A DNA stretch of 64,000 nucleotides, taken from contig NZ_CAHJWJ010000016.1 in assembly GCF_903642285.1 (NCBI RefSeq), positions 1-64,000 of the forward strand, written 5' to 3'. The notes under the pieces were generated by a model. The model saw nothing but the letters and a program-made list of their open reading frames with translations, searched no databases and had not been told where the DNA came from. Of the stretch, positions 1 to 9,447 are shown piece after piece. The first letter of the stretch is position 1; each line of letters opens with the position of its first letter. This DNA comes from Sphingomonas bacterium. Lineage in GTDB: Bacteria; Pseudomonadota; Alphaproteobacteria; Sphingomonadales; Sphingomonadaceae. The position numbers and the translations under genes were made by a program.

Positions 1-2241
1 ATCGCCACGATCGCCACCGCGACCGCCGCCGCCTTCGCCGCGCGGACCACGGCCACCGTCGCCGTCACGCCGCGGTCCACGCGGACCACGGTCGCCGCCT
101 TCGCCCCGATCGCTTCTGGGCTCGCGCGCGGGACGCGTGTCCTCCAGCTCGGCACCGGTTTCCTGATCGACGACCCGCATCGACAGGCGGACCTTGCCGC
201 GCGGATCGATCTCGAGGACCTTGACCTTGACGTCCTGGCCTTCGCTCAGGACGTCGGAGACCTTCTCGACCCGCTCGCCCCGGATCTCGGAGACGTGGAC
301 GAGGCCGTCCTTGCCGCCCATGAAGTTCACGAACGCGCCGAAATCGACGAGGTTGACGACCTTGCCGTCATAGACCTTGCCGACTTCCGCTTCCTCGACC
401 AGGCCCTTGATCCACTTGACCGCGGCGTCGATCTGCGCCGGATCGGAGGACGAGACCTTGATGACGCCCTCGTCGTCGATGTCCACCTTGGCGCCCGTCT
501 GCGCGACGATCTCGCGGATCACCTTGCCGCCGGTGCCGATGACTTCGCGGATCTTCGACTTGTCGATCGAGAAGGTCTCGATGCGCGGTGCGTGCGCCGA
601 GAGTTCCTCGCGCGTGTGGTCCAGCGCCTTGGCCATTTCCCCCAAGATATGCGCGCGGCCTTCCTTGGCCTGCGCCAGCGCCTTGCCCATGATCTCCTCG
701 GTGATGCCGGCGATCTTGATGTCCATCTGCATCGTCGTGATGCCCGCGGACGTGCCCGCCACCTTGAAGTCCATGTCGCCGAGGTGATCCTCGTCGCCCA
801 GGATGTCGGACAGGACCGCGAAGTCCTTGCCCTCCAGGATCAGGCCCATCGCGATGCCCGACACCGGGCGCTTCAGCGGCACGCCCGCATCCATCATCGA
901 CAGCGAACCGCCGCAGACGGTGGCCATCGACGAGGAGCCGTTGCTCTCGGTGATGTCCGACAGCACGCGGATCGTGTAGGGGAATTCGTCCTTCGACGGC
1001 AGCACCGGATGCAGCGCGCGCCAGGCGAGCTTGCCGTGACCGACTTCGCGACGCCCCGGCGCACCGAAGCGGCCGACTTCGCCGACCGAATAGGGCGGGA
1101 AATTATAGTGCAGCATGAAGTTTTCGTACGAGAGCCCGGTCAGCCCGTCGATCATCTGCTCGGCGTCGCGGGTGCCGAGCGTCGTGGTGCAGATCGACTG
1201 CGTCTCGCCGCGGGTGAACAATGCCGAGCCGTGCGCGCGCGGCAGGAAATGCACCATCGCCTCGATCGGACGGATCTGTGTGGTGGTGCGGCCGTCGATG
1301 CGGGTGCCGTCCTTCAGGATGGCGCCGCGGACGATCTCCGCCTCCAGCTTCTTCATCAGCTTGCCTGCCGCCATCTGGTCCTGCGGACTGGCATCGGCGA
1401 ACGCGGTCTTGCCCTTGGCGCGGGCGAGGTTCAGCAAGTCGGAGCGCTTGGACTTGTCCGTCACCTTGTAGGCGGCGGCGATGTCCTTGCCGATCAGCGT
1501 CTTCAGCTTGTCCTTGGCGGCGCTGAGATCGGCCTGCTCGGCCATTTCCCACGGATCCTTCGCGGCCTTCTCGGCCAGGTCGATGATGAGGTTGGCGGCT
1601 TCGCGGCAGGCCTTGTGCGCGAACTGGACCGCGCCCAGCATGACCTCTTCCGACAGCTCCTTGGCTTCGGATTCGACCATCATGACGGCGGCACCGGTGG
1701 CGGCGACGACGAGATCGAGATCGCCCGACTTGGACTGCTCCAGCGTCGGGTTCAGGACATATTCGCCGTCCACATAACCGACGCGCGCCGCGCCGATCGG
1801 GCCCATGAAGGGCACGCCCGAGATGGTGAGCGCGGCGGATGCGGCGACCATCGCGAGGATGTCGGGCTCGTTTTCGCCGTCATAGCTCAGCACTTGGGCA
1901 ATGACGTTGACTTCGTTGTAGAAGTCTTCGGGGAACAGCGGACGCAGCGGGCGATCGATGAGACGGCTGGTCAGCGTCTCCTTCTCGGTCGCGCCGCGCT
2001 CGCGCTTGAAGAAGCCGCCGGGGATGCGGCCGCTGGCGGAGAATTTCTCCTGATAGTGGACGGTGAGCGGGAAGAAATCCTGGCCCTCCTTCACGGTGCG
2101 CGCGGCGGTGACGGCGCACAGCACGACGGTCTCGCCCAGCGTGGCGAGGACGGCGCCGTTCGCCTGGCGGGCGACGCGGCCCGTCTCGAGCGTCAGCGTC
2201 TGGTTGCCCCACTGGGTGCTTACGGTCTTGGTATCGAACAT
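1..2241 (-). CDS. pnp: Polyribonucleotide nucleotidyltransferase (PNPase), C-terminus cut by the window edge
   Basis: Phosphorolytic 3'-5' exoribonuclease of the RNA degradosome. It begins [16 protein letters not shown] and 747 codons are visible without a stop, so only the end of the tail is missing. Two RNase PH domains are followed by a KH domain (about residues 555-615, GTGGK loop) and an S1 domain (about 618-690). From about residue 700 the tail is a low-complexity Arg/Gly/Asp-rich stretch encoded by a GC-rich repeat-like sequence, like the RGG-type tails of other alphaproteobacterial PNPases. The start is preceded by GAAGGAAAC. It is the last visible gene of the leftward rimP-nusA-infB-rbfA-truB-rpsO series. 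A terminator-like hairpin and a palindromic repeat lie between rpsO and pnp, so pnp may be partly uncoupled from the genes upstream. Confidence 0.97.
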   Translation of the reverse strand, partial: MFDTKTVSTQWGNQTLTLETGRVARQANGAVLATLGETVVLCAVTAARTVKEGQDFFPLTVHYQEKFSASGRIPGGFFKRERGATEKETLTSRLIDRPLRPLFPEDFYNEVNVIAQVLSYDGENEPDILAMVAASAALTISGVPFMGPIGAARVGYVDGEYVLNPTLEQSKSGDLDLVVAATGAAVMMVESEAKELSEEVMLGAVQFAHKACREAANLIIDLAEKAAKDPWEMAEQADLSAAKDKLKTLIGKDIAAAYKVTDKSKRSDLLNLARAKGKTAFADASPQDQMAAGKLMKKLEAEIVRGAILKDGTRIDGRTTTQIRPIEAMVHFLPRAHGSALFTRGETQSICTTTLGTRDAEQMIDGLTGLSYENFMLHYNFPPYSVGEVGRFGAPGRREVGHGKLAWRALHPVLPSKDEFPYTIRVLSDITESNGSSSMATVCGGSLSMMDAGVPLKRPVSGIAMGLILEGKDFAVLSDILGDEDHLGDMDFKVAGTSAGITTMQMDIKIAGITEEIMGKALAQAKEGRAHILGEMAKALDHTREELSAHAPRIETFSIDKSKIREVIGTGGKVIREIVAQTGAKVDIDDEGVIKVSSSDPAQIDAAVKWIKGLVEEAEVGKVYDGKVVNLVDFGAFVNFMGGKDGLVHVSEIRGERVEKVSDVLSEGQDVKVKVLEIDPRGKVRLSMRVVDQETGAELEDTRPAREPRSDRGEGGDRGPRGPRRDGDGGRGPRGEGGGGRGGDRGD

Positions 2242-2363
2242 CTTGTTTCCTTCACTCCGGTCGCCAGATGCGAACGGGGCCTATGTGCGGGCTAAGCCGG
2301 CCCGCGGCGGTTCGAAGCCTGTCGTGGCTTCTGCCAGTTCGCCGAATTGCTAGCTGGCCTTGT

Positions 2364-2413
2364 GTCCCCGCGAAGGCGGGGACCCAGTCTGGGCACCTGC
2401 CTTCGCGGGTGAA
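2364..2413. repeat. Palindromic repeat Pal-A, between rpsO and pnp
   Basis: GTCCCCGC (2364-2371), loop GAAG, then GCGGGGAC (2376-2383) forms an 8-bp hairpin. CCTTCGCGGG at 2400-2409 can pair with the same left arm, giving a larger alternative fold. This is an incomplete copy of the GC-rich palindrome seen at many other places in the window. Confidence 0.8.
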
Positions 2414-2424
2414 CAGGATTAGAT

Positions 2425-2452
2425 AGCGAAACGGCCCCCCGCAGGGAGCCGC
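2425..2452 (-). terminator. Intrinsic terminator-like hairpin after rpsO
   Basis: On the minus strand, just after the rpsO stop codon, CGGCTCCC and GGGGGCCG pair around a short loop and are followed by TTTCGCT. The stem is GC-rich but the T-run is only three bases, so termination may be partial. The position matches the rpsO-pnp intercistronic terminator known in Escherichia coli. Confidence 0.5.
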
Positions 2453-2457
2453 TCGTG

Positions 2458-2727
2458 TTATTTACGAAGCCCGAGCTTCGCGATGAGATCGAGATAACGC
2501 TGGCCGTCCTTGTGACGGAGATAGTCCAGCAGCGACCGGCGCTTGTTGACCATCATCAGCAGGCCGCGGCGGGAGTGGTTGTCCTTCGCGTGACCCTTGA
2601 AATGGCCGGTCAGATTCTTGATCCGCTCGGTCAGGATGGCGACCTGCACCTCGGGGGAACCGGTGTCGCCTTCGGCGCGGCCATGTTCCTTGATGACTTC
2701 CTGGCGGCGTTCTGCGGTGATCGTCAT
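2458..2727 (-). CDS. rpsO: 30S ribosomal protein S15
   Basis: An 89-residue protein starting [16 protein letters not shown], the normal length for S15, a primary 16S rRNA-binding protein that nucleates assembly of the 30S platform. The S15 signature is visible from [21 protein letters not shown] through [21 protein letters not shown]. Its ATG overlaps the truB stop codon as ATGA, and AAGGAACACAC just upstream, inside the truB end, is the ribosome binding site, so the two genes are translationally coupled. The gene is intact. Confidence 0.98.
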   Translation of the reverse strand: MTITAERRQEVIKEHGRAEGDTGSPEVQVAILTERIKNLTGHFKGHAKDNHSRRGLLMMVNKRRSLLDYLRHKDGQRYLDLIAKLGLRK

Positions 2728-3716
2728 GTGTGTTCCTTCGACATCATATCAATATTGAAGCCGCGAACGACGCGGACGTTTCCGTCCCGGACCTCCACCA
2801 GCGCGACCGGAACATCGTCCGCGCACGCGAGATATCGGCCGTCCTCGTTGGCGATCCCGTCCAGCACGCGCCCCTGTCGGAGCGCTCCTGCCTGGGCGGG
2901 GGTGAGGGGTAGAGCCGGGATGTCGTCCAGCCCCGCCCTCAACGGCAGGAGATGGTGTTCAAGTGCGCGCGCTCTACCGGCTTCGCCCATAATGTCCAGC
3001 GATATCGCGTGTGACAGGTCGAACGGCCCGGACTTGGTGCGGCGGAGATAGGTGACATGGCCGACGGTGCCGAGCGCGACCGCGATGTCGCGCGCGAGGC
3101 TGCGGATATAGGTGCCCTTTGAGACATGCGCGGTGAGGGTGATTTCGTCGGTCCGGACGTCATCAGCCCGCTCTTCGTCACCCCCGCGAAAGCGGGGGCC
3201 CCGCTTCTGCTGGTCGGCCCAAGAAGCGTCGTCCCCGCTTTCGCTGGGATGACGGGAAAGGGCGTGAACAACCACATCCCTGCTCGCCAGCACCACCTCT
3301 TCCCCTGCCCGCGCCAAGTCATACGCGCGCGCACCGTCGACCTTGAGCGCGGAATAGGCCGGTGGCACCTGTGCGATCGGCCCGGTGAAGCGCGGCAGCA
3401 CCGCCGCCACGGCCGCCAGCGTCGGCCGCACATCGGATGTCGCCACCGGCACGCCTTCCGCGTCCAGCGTATCCGTCTGCACCCCGAACCCGATCGTGAA
3501 CTCATACACCTTGTCGCTGTCGAGCATCCGCCCGGCGAGCTTCGTCGCCTCGCCGATCGCGATCGGCAGTACCCCCGTCGCCAGCGGATCGAGCGTGCCG
3601 CCATGCCCGACCTTGACCTTCGCGTAGCCGGCGTCGCGCAGCACCCGCTTCACCGCGGACACGCCCTGCGTCGACCCCAGGCCCAGCGGCTTGTCGAGGA
3701 TGATCCAGCCATGCAT
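2724..3716 (-). CDS. truB: tRNA pseudouridine(55) synthase TruB carrying an in-frame palindromic repeat
   Basis: Makes pseudouridine 55 in the T-loop of tRNAs. The start at [20 protein letters not shown] fits the family. The catalytic block is [20 protein letters not shown] (catalytic Asp in TLDP), and the C-terminal part matches the PUA-like region. At 330 residues it is somewhat long. The extra length comes from about residues 155-180 ([11 protein letters not shown]... to ...PRFRGGDEE), encoded by a full Pal-A palindrome at 3177-3253 and lying just before the conserved [19 protein letters not shown] block. The reading frame is open through the repeat, so the protein is probably made with the extra segment. 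It lies between tdk and rpsO. Confidence 0.95.
   Translation of the reverse strand: MHGWIILDKPLGLGSTQGVSAVKRVLRDAGYAKVKVGHGGTLDPLATGVLPIAIGEATKLAGRMLDSDKVYEFTIGFGVQTDTLDAEGVPVATSDVRPTLAAVAAVLPRFTGPIAQVPPAYSALKVDGARAYDLARAGEEVVLASRDVVVHALSRHPSESGDDASWADQQKRGPRFRGGDEERADDVRTDEITLTAHVSKGTYIRSLARDIAVALGTVGHVTYLRRTKSGPFDLSHAISLDIMGEAGRARALEHHLLPLRAGLDDIPALPLTPAQAGALRQGRVLDGIANEDGRYLACADDVPVALVEVRDGNVRVVRGFNIDMMSKEHT
3177..3253. repeat. Palindromic repeat Pal-A inside truB coding sequence
   Basis: The left end GTCACCCCCGCGAAAGCGGG and the right end CCCCGCTTTCGCTGGGATGA are near inverted copies flanking a spacer of about 35 bases that has its own weaker pairing. The same arrangement occurs between genes at 29293-29370 and 45452-45529. 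Here it lies inside the open reading frame of truB and is read through in frame. Confidence 0.85.
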
Positions 3717-3726
3717 GCCGTCGGTC

Positions 3727-4329
3727 CTAACCCAGCGCCTGGGTAGCGGGTTGTCGGCCGAGCGCCTCCGTGAAATGCCGCCGGCACAGCGCGACATAGC
3801 GATCGTTCCCGCCGATCTCGGTCTGCTGCCCCTCGGCGATCGCTCGCCCGTCCGCATCCAAGCGCAGGTTCATCGTCGCCTTGCGCCCGCAGGTGCAGAC
3901 CGACTTGATCTCGACCAGACTGTCCGCGATCGCCAGCAGCCGCGCCGATCCCGGGAACAGATCACCGCGGAAATCCGTGCGAAGACCATAGGCGAGAACC
4001 GGGATGCCGTCCGTGTCGCAAAGCCGCGCAAGCTGGTCGACTTGCGCGGGCGTCAGGAACTGCGCCTCGTCGACCATCACGCACGCCAGCGGATCCTGTG
4101 CATGCCGTTCGCGCACGCACGCCGCGAGGTCGGTCTGCGCATCGAACGGCGTTGCCGGTGCGGTCAGCCCGATCCGCGAGGTGATCGTTCCCGCCATGAA
4201 CCGGTCGTCGATCGCCGCGGCGAACAGCATCGTCGCCATTCCCCGCTCGGCATAGTTGAACGCCGCCTGCAGAAGGTTGGTCGACTTCCCCGCATTCATC
4301 GAGGCATAGTAGAAATACAGCTTGGCCAT
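3727..4329 (-). CDS. tdk: Thymidine kinase
   Basis: Salvage kinase that phosphorylates thymidine with ATP. The 200-residue length is normal for a type II (TK1-like) enzyme. The P-loop is YASMNAGKST near residue 10, the Walker B segment is VMVDEAQFL near residue 90, and zinc-binding cysteines appear as VCTCGRK and ALCRRHF. The ATG overlaps the stop codon of the upstream PIN toxin gene as TGATG, implying translational coupling. Having tdk inside the rbfA-truB interval is not part of the classical operon. It appears to have arrived with, or beside, the toxin-antitoxin pair. Confidence 0.95.
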   Translation of the reverse strand: MAKLYFYYASMNAGKSTNLLQAAFNYAERGMATMLFAAAIDDRFMAGTITSRIGLTAPATPFDAQTDLAACVRERHAQDPLACVMVDEAQFLTPAQVDQLARLCDTDGIPVLAYGLRTDFRGDLFPGSARLLAIADSLVEIKSVCTCGRKATMNLRLDADGRAIAEGQQTEIGGNDRYVALCRRHFTEALGRQPATQALG

Positions 4330-4718
4330 CAGGCGAGCGTTTCGATCGGGATCGGGCTGTCGGGACCGGCAGCGCGGGCGATGGCGCGGTCGAATGTCGC
4401 GAAGCTGGTGGCGGAGCGCGCCGAGACGAGATGGATCAGGTCCGCAAAATCACCTCCGAGGTGAAACCGGTCGATCGCCCAGCGGACCAGCATCGGTTCC
4501 TCGACGGTCACCACAGGACGATCGATGAACCGAAGCAGCACGGATGCGATCGCAGCGCGCGAAAAGCTGTATCGCGAGCGCATGACCCATGCGGTTTCCA
4601 GCAAGACCGTCAACGTCACCAAGACCGGGTCCGCGAGCGCACGCTCGGCAATCTCGGTCTGTGCGGTGTCGTCCGCAATCAGCAGCCGTAATACGACATT
4701 CGTGTCGACAGCTTTCAC
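4329..4718 (-). CDS. PIN-domain toxin, VapC-like
   Basis: A 129-residue PIN-domain ribonuclease candidate. The N-terminus VKAVDTNVVLRLLIADD carries the first conserved acidic residue, TVLLETAWVMRS the conserved Glu, and GGDFADLIHLVSA plus FATFDRAI the C-terminal acidic residues. I place the start at the GTG whose bases overlap the antitoxin stop (GTGA, 4718-4715). An ATG ten codons upstream would extend it into the antitoxin gene. VapC toxins typically cleave tRNA or rRNA, but the target here cannot be told from sequence. The gene is coupled at both ends, to the antitoxin upstream and to tdk downstream. Confidence 0.85.
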   Translation of the reverse strand: MKAVDTNVVLRLLIADDTAQTEIAERALADPVLVTLTVLLETAWVMRSRYSFSRAAIASVLLRFIDRPVVTVEEPMLVRWAIDRFHLGGDFADLIHLVSARSATSFATFDRAIARAAGPDSPIPIETLA

Positions 4719-4999
4719 CAGTCGCCGCGCAAACCGCTCTTCGACCATTCATCGGCGATCGTCTCATTCATCTCTTCGATGGTGACCGGCCGTCCTTTAT
4801 ACTGCGACGTGATCTCCCGGATTTCCGCCATGATCACCGCGTCCGATCGTCCGGACTTGCCGAATTGCGGCCGCAGGATCACGTCACTTCCCACCATCGA
4901 GACCGAAAACCGCTGACCCGCCGTAAGCCCGAGCGAGTAACGCACGTCCTTGGGGATAACGATCTGACCCTTTTCAGACATGGTCGTGTAAGCGTTCAT
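4715..4999 (-). CDS. AbrB/MazE-type antitoxin
   Basis: A 94-residue protein with an N-terminal swapped-hairpin AbrB fold: MSEKGQIVIPKDVRYSLGLTAGQRFSV is the classic AbrB/SpoVT DNA-binding motif. The C-terminal half (PVTIEEMNETIADEWSKSG) is the likely toxin-binding arm. It directly precedes and overlaps the PIN-domain gene, forming a VapBC-like module. Antitoxins of this kind usually repress their own promoter together with the toxin. An alternative start at the second Met (MSEKGQ) is possible. The module lies between rbfA and tdk in the same orientation. Confidence 0.85.
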   Translation of the reverse strand: MNAYTTMSEKGQIVIPKDVRYSLGLTAGQRFSVSMVGSDVILRPQFGKSGRSDAVIMAEIREITSQYKGRPVTIEEMNETIADEWSKSGLRGDW

Positions 5000-5030
5000 G
5001 GAAGTAAGATGCGTCTTACTCGGTAGGAAG

Positions 5031-5429
5031 TCAATCGACGGAGCTATCCTCGCCCAGATCCTGCGCCACCTGCGGCGCGCGTAGCAGCGTGTCGATATGG
5101 GTGCCCTCGTCGAAGCTTTCGTCCGCCAAGAACTTCAGCTTGGCGGCATATTTGGTCTTCACCGCCTGTGCGACCTCGCGCTGCAAGTACGCGGTGTTGG
5201 TGCGCAGCGCCTTCAGCACGTCCGCCTCATCGCGGCCGAGCAGCGGCTTCACGAAGACCGTCGCGTGGCGCAGGTCGGGCGACATGCGGACTTCGGTGAT
5301 CGAGACCATGTGCTTGGCGAGCGTGTCGTCATGCACGTCGCCGCGCTGCAGAATGGCGGACAGGACGTGACGCACTTGCTCGCCGACGCGCAGCGTACGC
5401 ACGGATTTTTCGGGGGTGTCTTTGTTCAT
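5031..5429 (-). CDS. rbfA: 30S ribosome-binding factor A
   Basis: RbfA binds free 30S subunits and helps mature the 5' end of 16S rRNA. The 132-residue frame from [20 protein letters not shown] has the usual length and ends with the conserved block [20 protein letters not shown], then [20 protein letters not shown]. The frame stays open further upstream, but that part is the translated Pal-C palindrome and the end of infB, so the Met at 5429 is the better start. It follows infB in the same orientation, separated by the repeat. Confidence 0.95.
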   Translation of the reverse strand: MNKDTPEKSVRTLRVGEQVRHVLSAILQRGDVHDDTLAKHMVSITEVRMSPDLRHATVFVKPLLGRDEADVLKALRTNTAYLQREVAQAVKTKYAAKLKFLADESFDEGTHIDTLLRAPQVAQDLGEDSSVD

Positions 5430-5433
5430 CTTT

Positions 5434-5565
5434 CCCTCTCCGGCAGGAGAGGGAGGGGCCCGCCCGGCGCTAGCCGAGTGGAGGGTGAGGCAGCATCTGC
5501 GCCGCTCACCTGCCCTCACCCTTCCGCCGCTCCGCGGCTCCCTCCCTCTCCCGCAGGGAGAGGGA
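5434..5565. repeat. Palindromic repeat Pal-C, between infB and rbfA
   Basis: The left end CCCTCTCCGGCAGGAGAGGG and the right end CCCTCTCCCGCAGGGAGAGG are each hairpins and are inverted copies of one another, separated by a spacer that also contains internal pairs (GGAGGGTGAGG with CCTGCCCTCACC). The arms would form a long double hairpin in the infB-rbfA mRNA. A related copy lies after glmM at 36248-36372. Confidence 0.85.
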
Positions 5566-5572
5566 ATGGAAA

Positions 5573-8275
5573 TTACAGCGTCCGTTCGCGCATCTCGACC
5601 TCGAACGTCTCCAGGAAGTCGCCCGCCTTGATGTCGGTGAAGTTCTGCGTGAACGTCACACCGCACTCCAGCCCGGCGCGAACCTCCGGCACGTCGTCCT
5701 TGAACCGGCGAAGCGAGGCGATCTCGCCCTGGTAGATGATGACGTCGTTGCGCGTGATGCGGGCTTTCAGCGCCTTGCGGATGACGCCTTCGGTGACCAG
5801 CAGACCCGCCGCACGACCATGTTTGCCCGCCGAGAACACCTCGCGGATTTCGGCGCGGCCGACGACCGTCTCGAACGCTTCCGGCCCGAGTTCGCCCGCC
5901 ATGCCCGCCCTGATCTCGTCGACCAGATCGTAGATCACGTCGTAATATTTGAACGCGACCTTCTGGCGCTCGGCGATCTCGCGCGCCTTGGCATTGGGGC
6001 GCACGTTGAAGCCGATGATCGGGGCACCCGATGCACCCGCCAGCGTGACGTCGCTTTCGGTGATGCCGCCGACGCCCGAATGCAGCACGCGCGCCTTGAT
6101 GAGGTCGGTCGAGATCTTGTTGATCGCGCCGACGATCGCCTCGACCGTGCCTTGCGTGTCCGCCTTCACGACCAGCGGATATTCGATCGCCTGCTTTTCC
6201 TTCAGCGCGGAGAACATCGATTCCAGGCTGGCCGGGGCCGATGTGGTCCGCTTGTCGGTCAGGACGCCGCGACGGTATTCCGCGACTTCGCGCGCCCGCG
6301 CCTCGTTCTCGACGACCTGCAGCGGATCGCCCGCCGAAGGCACACCGGAAAGTCCCAGGACCTCGACCGGCATCGCCGGGCCGGCTTCCTTGACCTGCTT
6401 GCCCTTGTCATCGACCAGCGCGCGGACCTTGCCGCTTTCCGCACCGATGACGAAGATATCTCCGACCTTCAGCGTGCCGCGGTTGACCAGCACCGTCGCG
6501 ACGGGGCCGCGACCCTTGTCCAGCTTGGCCTCGATCACCGTGCCCTCGGCCGGACGATCGGGGTTGGCGCGCAGTTCGAGCAGTTCGGCCTGGAGTTGGA
6601 TCTTCTCGATCAGTTCGTCCAGCCCGGTCTTCTTCAGCGCGGACACCTCGACGTCCTGGACGTCGCCGCCCATGTCCTCGACGACGACTTCTTCGCTCAA
6701 CAGGCGCTCGCGTACCTTTTGCGGATTGGCGCCTTCCTTGTCGACCTTGTTGATCGCGACGATCATCGGGACGCCCGCGGCCTTGGTATGCGCGATCGCC
6801 TCCACCGTCTGCGGCATCAGGCCGTCGTCAGCGGCGACGACCAGCACGACGATGTCGGTCACGTCCGCGCCGCGGGCACGCATCTGCGTGAACGCCTCAT
6901 GGCCGGGCGTATCAAGGAAGGTGACCTTCGACTTGTCCTTCAGGGTCACCTGATACGCGCCGATATGCTGCGTTATCCCGCCCGCTTCGCCGCGGGCGAC
7001 GTCGGTGCCGCGCAGCGCGTCGAGCAAACTGGTCTTGCCGTGGTCGACGTGCCCCATGATGGTGACGACGGCGGGACGCGGCAGCAGATCGCCATCCTCT
7101 TCCTCGACCGTATCGATCGCCAGATCGGCATCGCTGTCGCTGACGCGGGTGATGTTGTGGCCGAATTCGGTCACCAGCAGTTCGGCGGTATCCTGGTCGA
7201 TCGTCTGCGTCAGCGTGACCGGCATGCCCATCTTGAACAATGCCTTGACCAGATCCGCGCCCTTTTCCGCCATGCGGATCGCCAGTTCCTGGACGGTGAT
7301 CGCGTCGGGCACGGCGACGTCGCGGACCTGCTTGGCCTGCGCCTCGCGCGGGCCGCCGATGCCGCGGCGTTCCTTCTCGCGCGCACGCTTCAGCGCGGCG
7401 AGGCTGCGGGCACGCGCGCCGTCACCGTCGCCCAGCGCGCGGTTGACGGTCAGCTTGCCCGATTGGCGGCGATCGTCACCCTTGCGATCGCGGAGCGACG
7501 GACGCCCGGGCAGGGCGTTTCGCGGGGTCGCGGTGCCCGCGGGCAGCGCACGTCCGGCAGTCGACGCCGCGGCTGCGGCCGCCGGCGCAGTCGGCTTTGC
7601 CGCTGCGGGGGGTGGTGGCGGCGAAGGCCGTTCGGGCCGCGCGACCGGCGAGAAGCGCCGGGGGGCGGGCATCGACGGATCGGGCTCGAGCGACGTGATC
7701 GGCGCAGGTGCGGCAACCGGATCGGATGTCTTCGGCGCAGGTGCGGCTTTCGCGACCTCGGGCTCGTGGCGGGGCGCGACTTCGGACGGCGCAGCGGCTT
7801 CGACCGGGGCGGGCTCGGGCACGGCCGGCTCGGGTGCAACGGGCGGATCCATCTGGACTCGCCGATTCTCCTCGATACGAAGCCGTTCGTCCTCGGCCGC
7901 ACGCTGGCGATCGCTCTCCTCGCGGCGGCGCGCATCTTCCAGCGTGTGCATGCGCTGGTCTTCGGCTTCGCGCAGCAGCAGCGCCTGGCGTTCCTGCGCC
8001 GACAGATTACTGACCGGCGCGCGAGGCTGGGCGGGCTGTGGCGCGGTCGCGACCGGCGCTGGGGTCGCGGCCTCGATCCGGGATCCCTCCTGAACCTGGG
8101 CTTCGGGCGCTGCGCCGCCCGGGCCGAGCACGCGACGGCGCTTCACTTCGACCACGACCGTGTTCGAACGGCCATGGCTGAAGCTCTGCTTCACCTTGCC
8201 GGTTTCGACCGTGCGCTTGACGCCCAAAGGCGTGCGCATGCCGAGCTTCGGCTTTTCGTTGTCGGTGTCGCTCAC
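5573..8275 (-). CDS. infB: Translation initiation factor IF-2
   Basis: GTPase that places initiator fMet-tRNA on the 30S subunit. The 900-residue protein begins [20 protein letters not shown], the alphaproteobacterial IF-2 N-domain. A Pro/Ala/Glu-rich linker with a charged coiled-coil segment (about 85-150) follows. The G domain shows GHVDHGKTS near residue 405, DTPGHEAF near 455 and NKVD near 508, and domains II-IV are complete. Its ATG overlaps the ylxR stop as ATGA. The linker is rich in GC and simple repeats, which explains several long spurious reading frames on the other strand. Confidence 0.98.
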   Translation of the reverse strand: MSDTDNEKPKLGMRTPLGVKRTVETGKVKQSFSHGRSNTVVVEVKRRRVLGPGGAAPEAQVQEGSRIEAATPAPVATAPQPAQPRAPVSNLSAQERQALLLREAEDQRMHTLEDARRREESDRQRAAEDERLRIEENRRVQMDPPVAPEPAVPEPAPVEAAAPSEVAPRHEPEVAKAAPAPKTSDPVAAPAPITSLEPDPSMPAPRRFSPVARPERPSPPPPPAAAKPTAPAAAAAASTAGRALPAGTATPRNALPGRPSLRDRKGDDRRQSGKLTVNRALGDGDGARARSLAALKRAREKERRGIGGPREAQAKQVRDVAVPDAITVQELAIRMAEKGADLVKALFKMGMPVTLTQTIDQDTAELLVTEFGHNITRVSDSDADLAIDTVEEEDGDLLPRPAVVTIMGHVDHGKTSLLDALRGTDVARGEAGGITQHIGAYQVTLKDKSKVTFLDTPGHEAFTQMRARGADVTDIVVLVVAADDGLMPQTVEAIAHTKAAGVPMIVAINKVDKEGANPQKVRERLLSEEVVVEDMGGDVQDVEVSALKKTGLDELIEKIQLQAELLELRANPDRPAEGTVIEAKLDKGRGPVATVLVNRGTLKVGDIFVIGAESGKVRALVDDKGKQVKEAGPAMPVEVLGLSGVPSAGDPLQVVENEARAREVAEYRRGVLTDKRTTSAPASLESMFSALKEKQAIEYPLVVKADTQGTVEAIVGAINKISTDLIKARVLHSGVGGITESDVTLAGASGAPIIGFNVRPNAKAREIAERQKVAFKYYDVIYDLVDEIRAGMAGELGPEAFETVVGRAEIREVFSAGKHGRAAGLLVTEGVIRKALKARITRNDVIIYQGEIASLRRFKDDVPEVRAGLECGVTFTQNFTDIKAGDFLETFEVEMRERTL

Positions 8276-8979
8276 TCAAATTCCTCGTGTGTCGTCACGG
8301 CCGGTAGGTCGCCGGAAAGTCCGGACGCCGATGGCCCTTGCGAGGCCGTTTCGCAAGGTACCGGGGGAAGATCGGGGCCGACGAAATGCAGCCAGCGGCC
8401 GAGCGCATCGCTCACCCGCTTTGCCGCAGCGCGGTCGGTCAGGCCGATATGTACCACATTCCCGCGGCCTAGCGCCAACCCCAATATGGTGCGGTCGATG
8501 GGCAGTGCCAAGCCCCGGACGTCACTGCCTTCGCGATCCGATCCGATCCGCCACGCCTGATCCAGCTTGCGGTTGCCGTCGGTACCGGCGTCCGAGGCGT
8601 GGTAGAGCGCATGCAGCTTGCCGCTGCGTGCCGCGGTTTCGATCCGTTCGGAGCCCGTCATCAGCGTGCCCGTCTTCGCTTCGAGCCCGAGCCGGTCGAG
8701 CGCATTGCGTTCGAGTGCGACGGCGATCATCCGCGGCAAATCGTCGGGGATCGTGATCGCCGCGCCCTTGAACGCCCGCGCCAGCGCGCCGCGCAGTTTC
8801 TTCTTGGCGATCGCGGTTTCCAGTTCGCCGCGCGGAACGCCGATCCACGCGCCGCGTCCGGGGGCCTTGGCGCGGATATCGGGCAGCACGACACCGTCGG
8901 GGGAGACCGCGAGTCGGATCAGGTGATCGCGCCCGTCGCGGTCGCGCGTCAGGATGCAGGAGCGGATGGGGTCAGTCAT
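8272..8979 (-). CDS. YlxR-family RNA-binding protein (DUF448)
   Basis: A 235-residue protein at the conserved ylxR position between nusA and infB. The N-terminal YlxR domain is recognisable in RSCILTRDRDGRDHLIRLAV and KAPGRGAWIGVPRGELETAI. The rest (about 100-200) resembles the L7Ae-like domain often fused to YlxR in alphaproteobacteria, ending in a variable tail. I choose the Met at 8979 because GGAG lies nine bases upstream. An in-frame Met five codons earlier is inside a palindromic repeat. YlxR is thought to bind RNA or to regulate rnpB or nucleoid genes in some bacteria; its role here is not known. Confidence 0.85.
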   Translation of the reverse strand: MTDPIRSCILTRDRDGRDHLIRLAVSPDGVVLPDIRAKAPGRGAWIGVPRGELETAIAKKKLRGALARAFKGAAITIPDDLPRMIAVALERNALDRLGLEAKTGTLMTGSERIETAARSGKLHALYHASDAGTDGNRKLDQAWRIGSDREGSDVRGLALPIDRTILGLALGRGNVVHIGLTDRAAAKRVSDALGRWLHFVGPDLPPVPCETASQGPSASGLSGDLPAVTTHEEFE

Positions 8980-8985
8980 GCGCAG

Positions 8986-9019
8986 CTCCGTCATGCCGGG
9001 CTTGTCCCGGCATCCAGAG
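8986..9019. repeat. Left inverted repeat bracketing the GIY-YIG gene (Pal-A half unit)
   Basis: It begins CTCCGTCATGCCGGGCTTGT and ends CCCGGCATCCAGAG. Internally ATGCCGGG and CCCGGCAT form a hairpin. It matches the reverse complement of 9418-9451 at 32 of 34 positions, and is also a near-exact direct copy of 9351-9384. Confidence 0.85.
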
Positions 9020-9346
9020 CCAACCAGACTGACTTCCGTGCGAGAACGCCAACCCTGCCTCTATATCCTGGCGAGCGAGCGCAACGGGACGCTGTATATC
9101 GGCGTCACGTCGAACTTGATCGGCAGGGTGATCCAACACCGTGAAAGCACGTTCGGCGGGTTCACCAGGCGCTACGGCGTGACAACGCTCGTCTGGTTCG
9201 ATGTCGCAGATACGATGGAAGCCGCCATCACCGTCGAGAAGCGGATCAAAAAATGGCCCCGCGCTTACAAACTCAACCTGATCGAGCGCGACAATCCACG
9301 CTGGCGAGACTTGGCGGTCGACCTGGGTTTGGAACCGCTGTCCTAA
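8993..9346 (+). CDS. GIY-YIG nuclease family protein bracketed by palindromic repeats
   Basis: A small single-domain GIY-YIG protein. CLYILASERNGTLYIGVTSN is the GIY-YIG pair (here LYI and YIG), IGRVIQHR holds the conserved Arg, AITVEKRIKKW the likely catalytic Glu and LIERDNPRW the conserved Asn region. It resembles the stand-alone UvrC/URI-type proteins common in sphingomonads. The ATG at 8993 lies inside the left repeat, whose translation gives MPGLSRHPE. A GTG at 9038 is an alternative start that would leave out the repeat. The gene is antisense to the nusA-infB operon and ends 7 bases before the next repeat. Whether it cuts DNA or is domesticated cannot be told. Confidence 0.8.
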   Translation: MPGLSRHPEPTRLTSVRERQPCLYILASERNGTLYIGVTSNLIGRVIQHRESTFGGFTRRYGVTTLVWFDVADTMEAAITVEKRIKKWPRAYKLNLIERDNPRWRDLAVDLGLEPLS

Positions 9347-9353
9347 TCCGTCC

Positions 9354-9447
9354 GTCATGCCGGGCTTGTCCTGGCATCCAGAGCCGCAGGGTACAGCGGC
9401 ATCGTCGGCGCGACCTACCCTGGATGCCGGGACGAGCCCGGCATGAC
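9354..9447. repeat. Full Pal-A palindromic unit downstream of the GIY-YIG gene
   Basis: The left half GTCATGCCGGGCTTGTCCTG is a direct copy of the repeat at 8990. The right half (9418-9451) ends GACGAGCCCGGCATGAC and is its inverted copy. The two halves flank a spacer of about 30 bases, the same layout as 17197-17278. Confidence 0.85.

Noticed and set aside
295-2295. A 666-codon plus-strand frame opposite pnp
   Set aside because: It is the mirror of a well-conserved PNPase; its composition (Asp/Arg/Leu/His-rich) is the usual antisense shadow in GC-rich DNA.
5819-8560. A 913-codon plus-strand frame opposite infB
   Set aside because: Antisense shadow of IF-2; no domain is recognisable and it spans the infB-ylxR junction.
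8986-9447. CRISPR array
   Set aside because: Repeats are palindromic, of unequal spacing and few; no regular spacers are present anywhere in the window.
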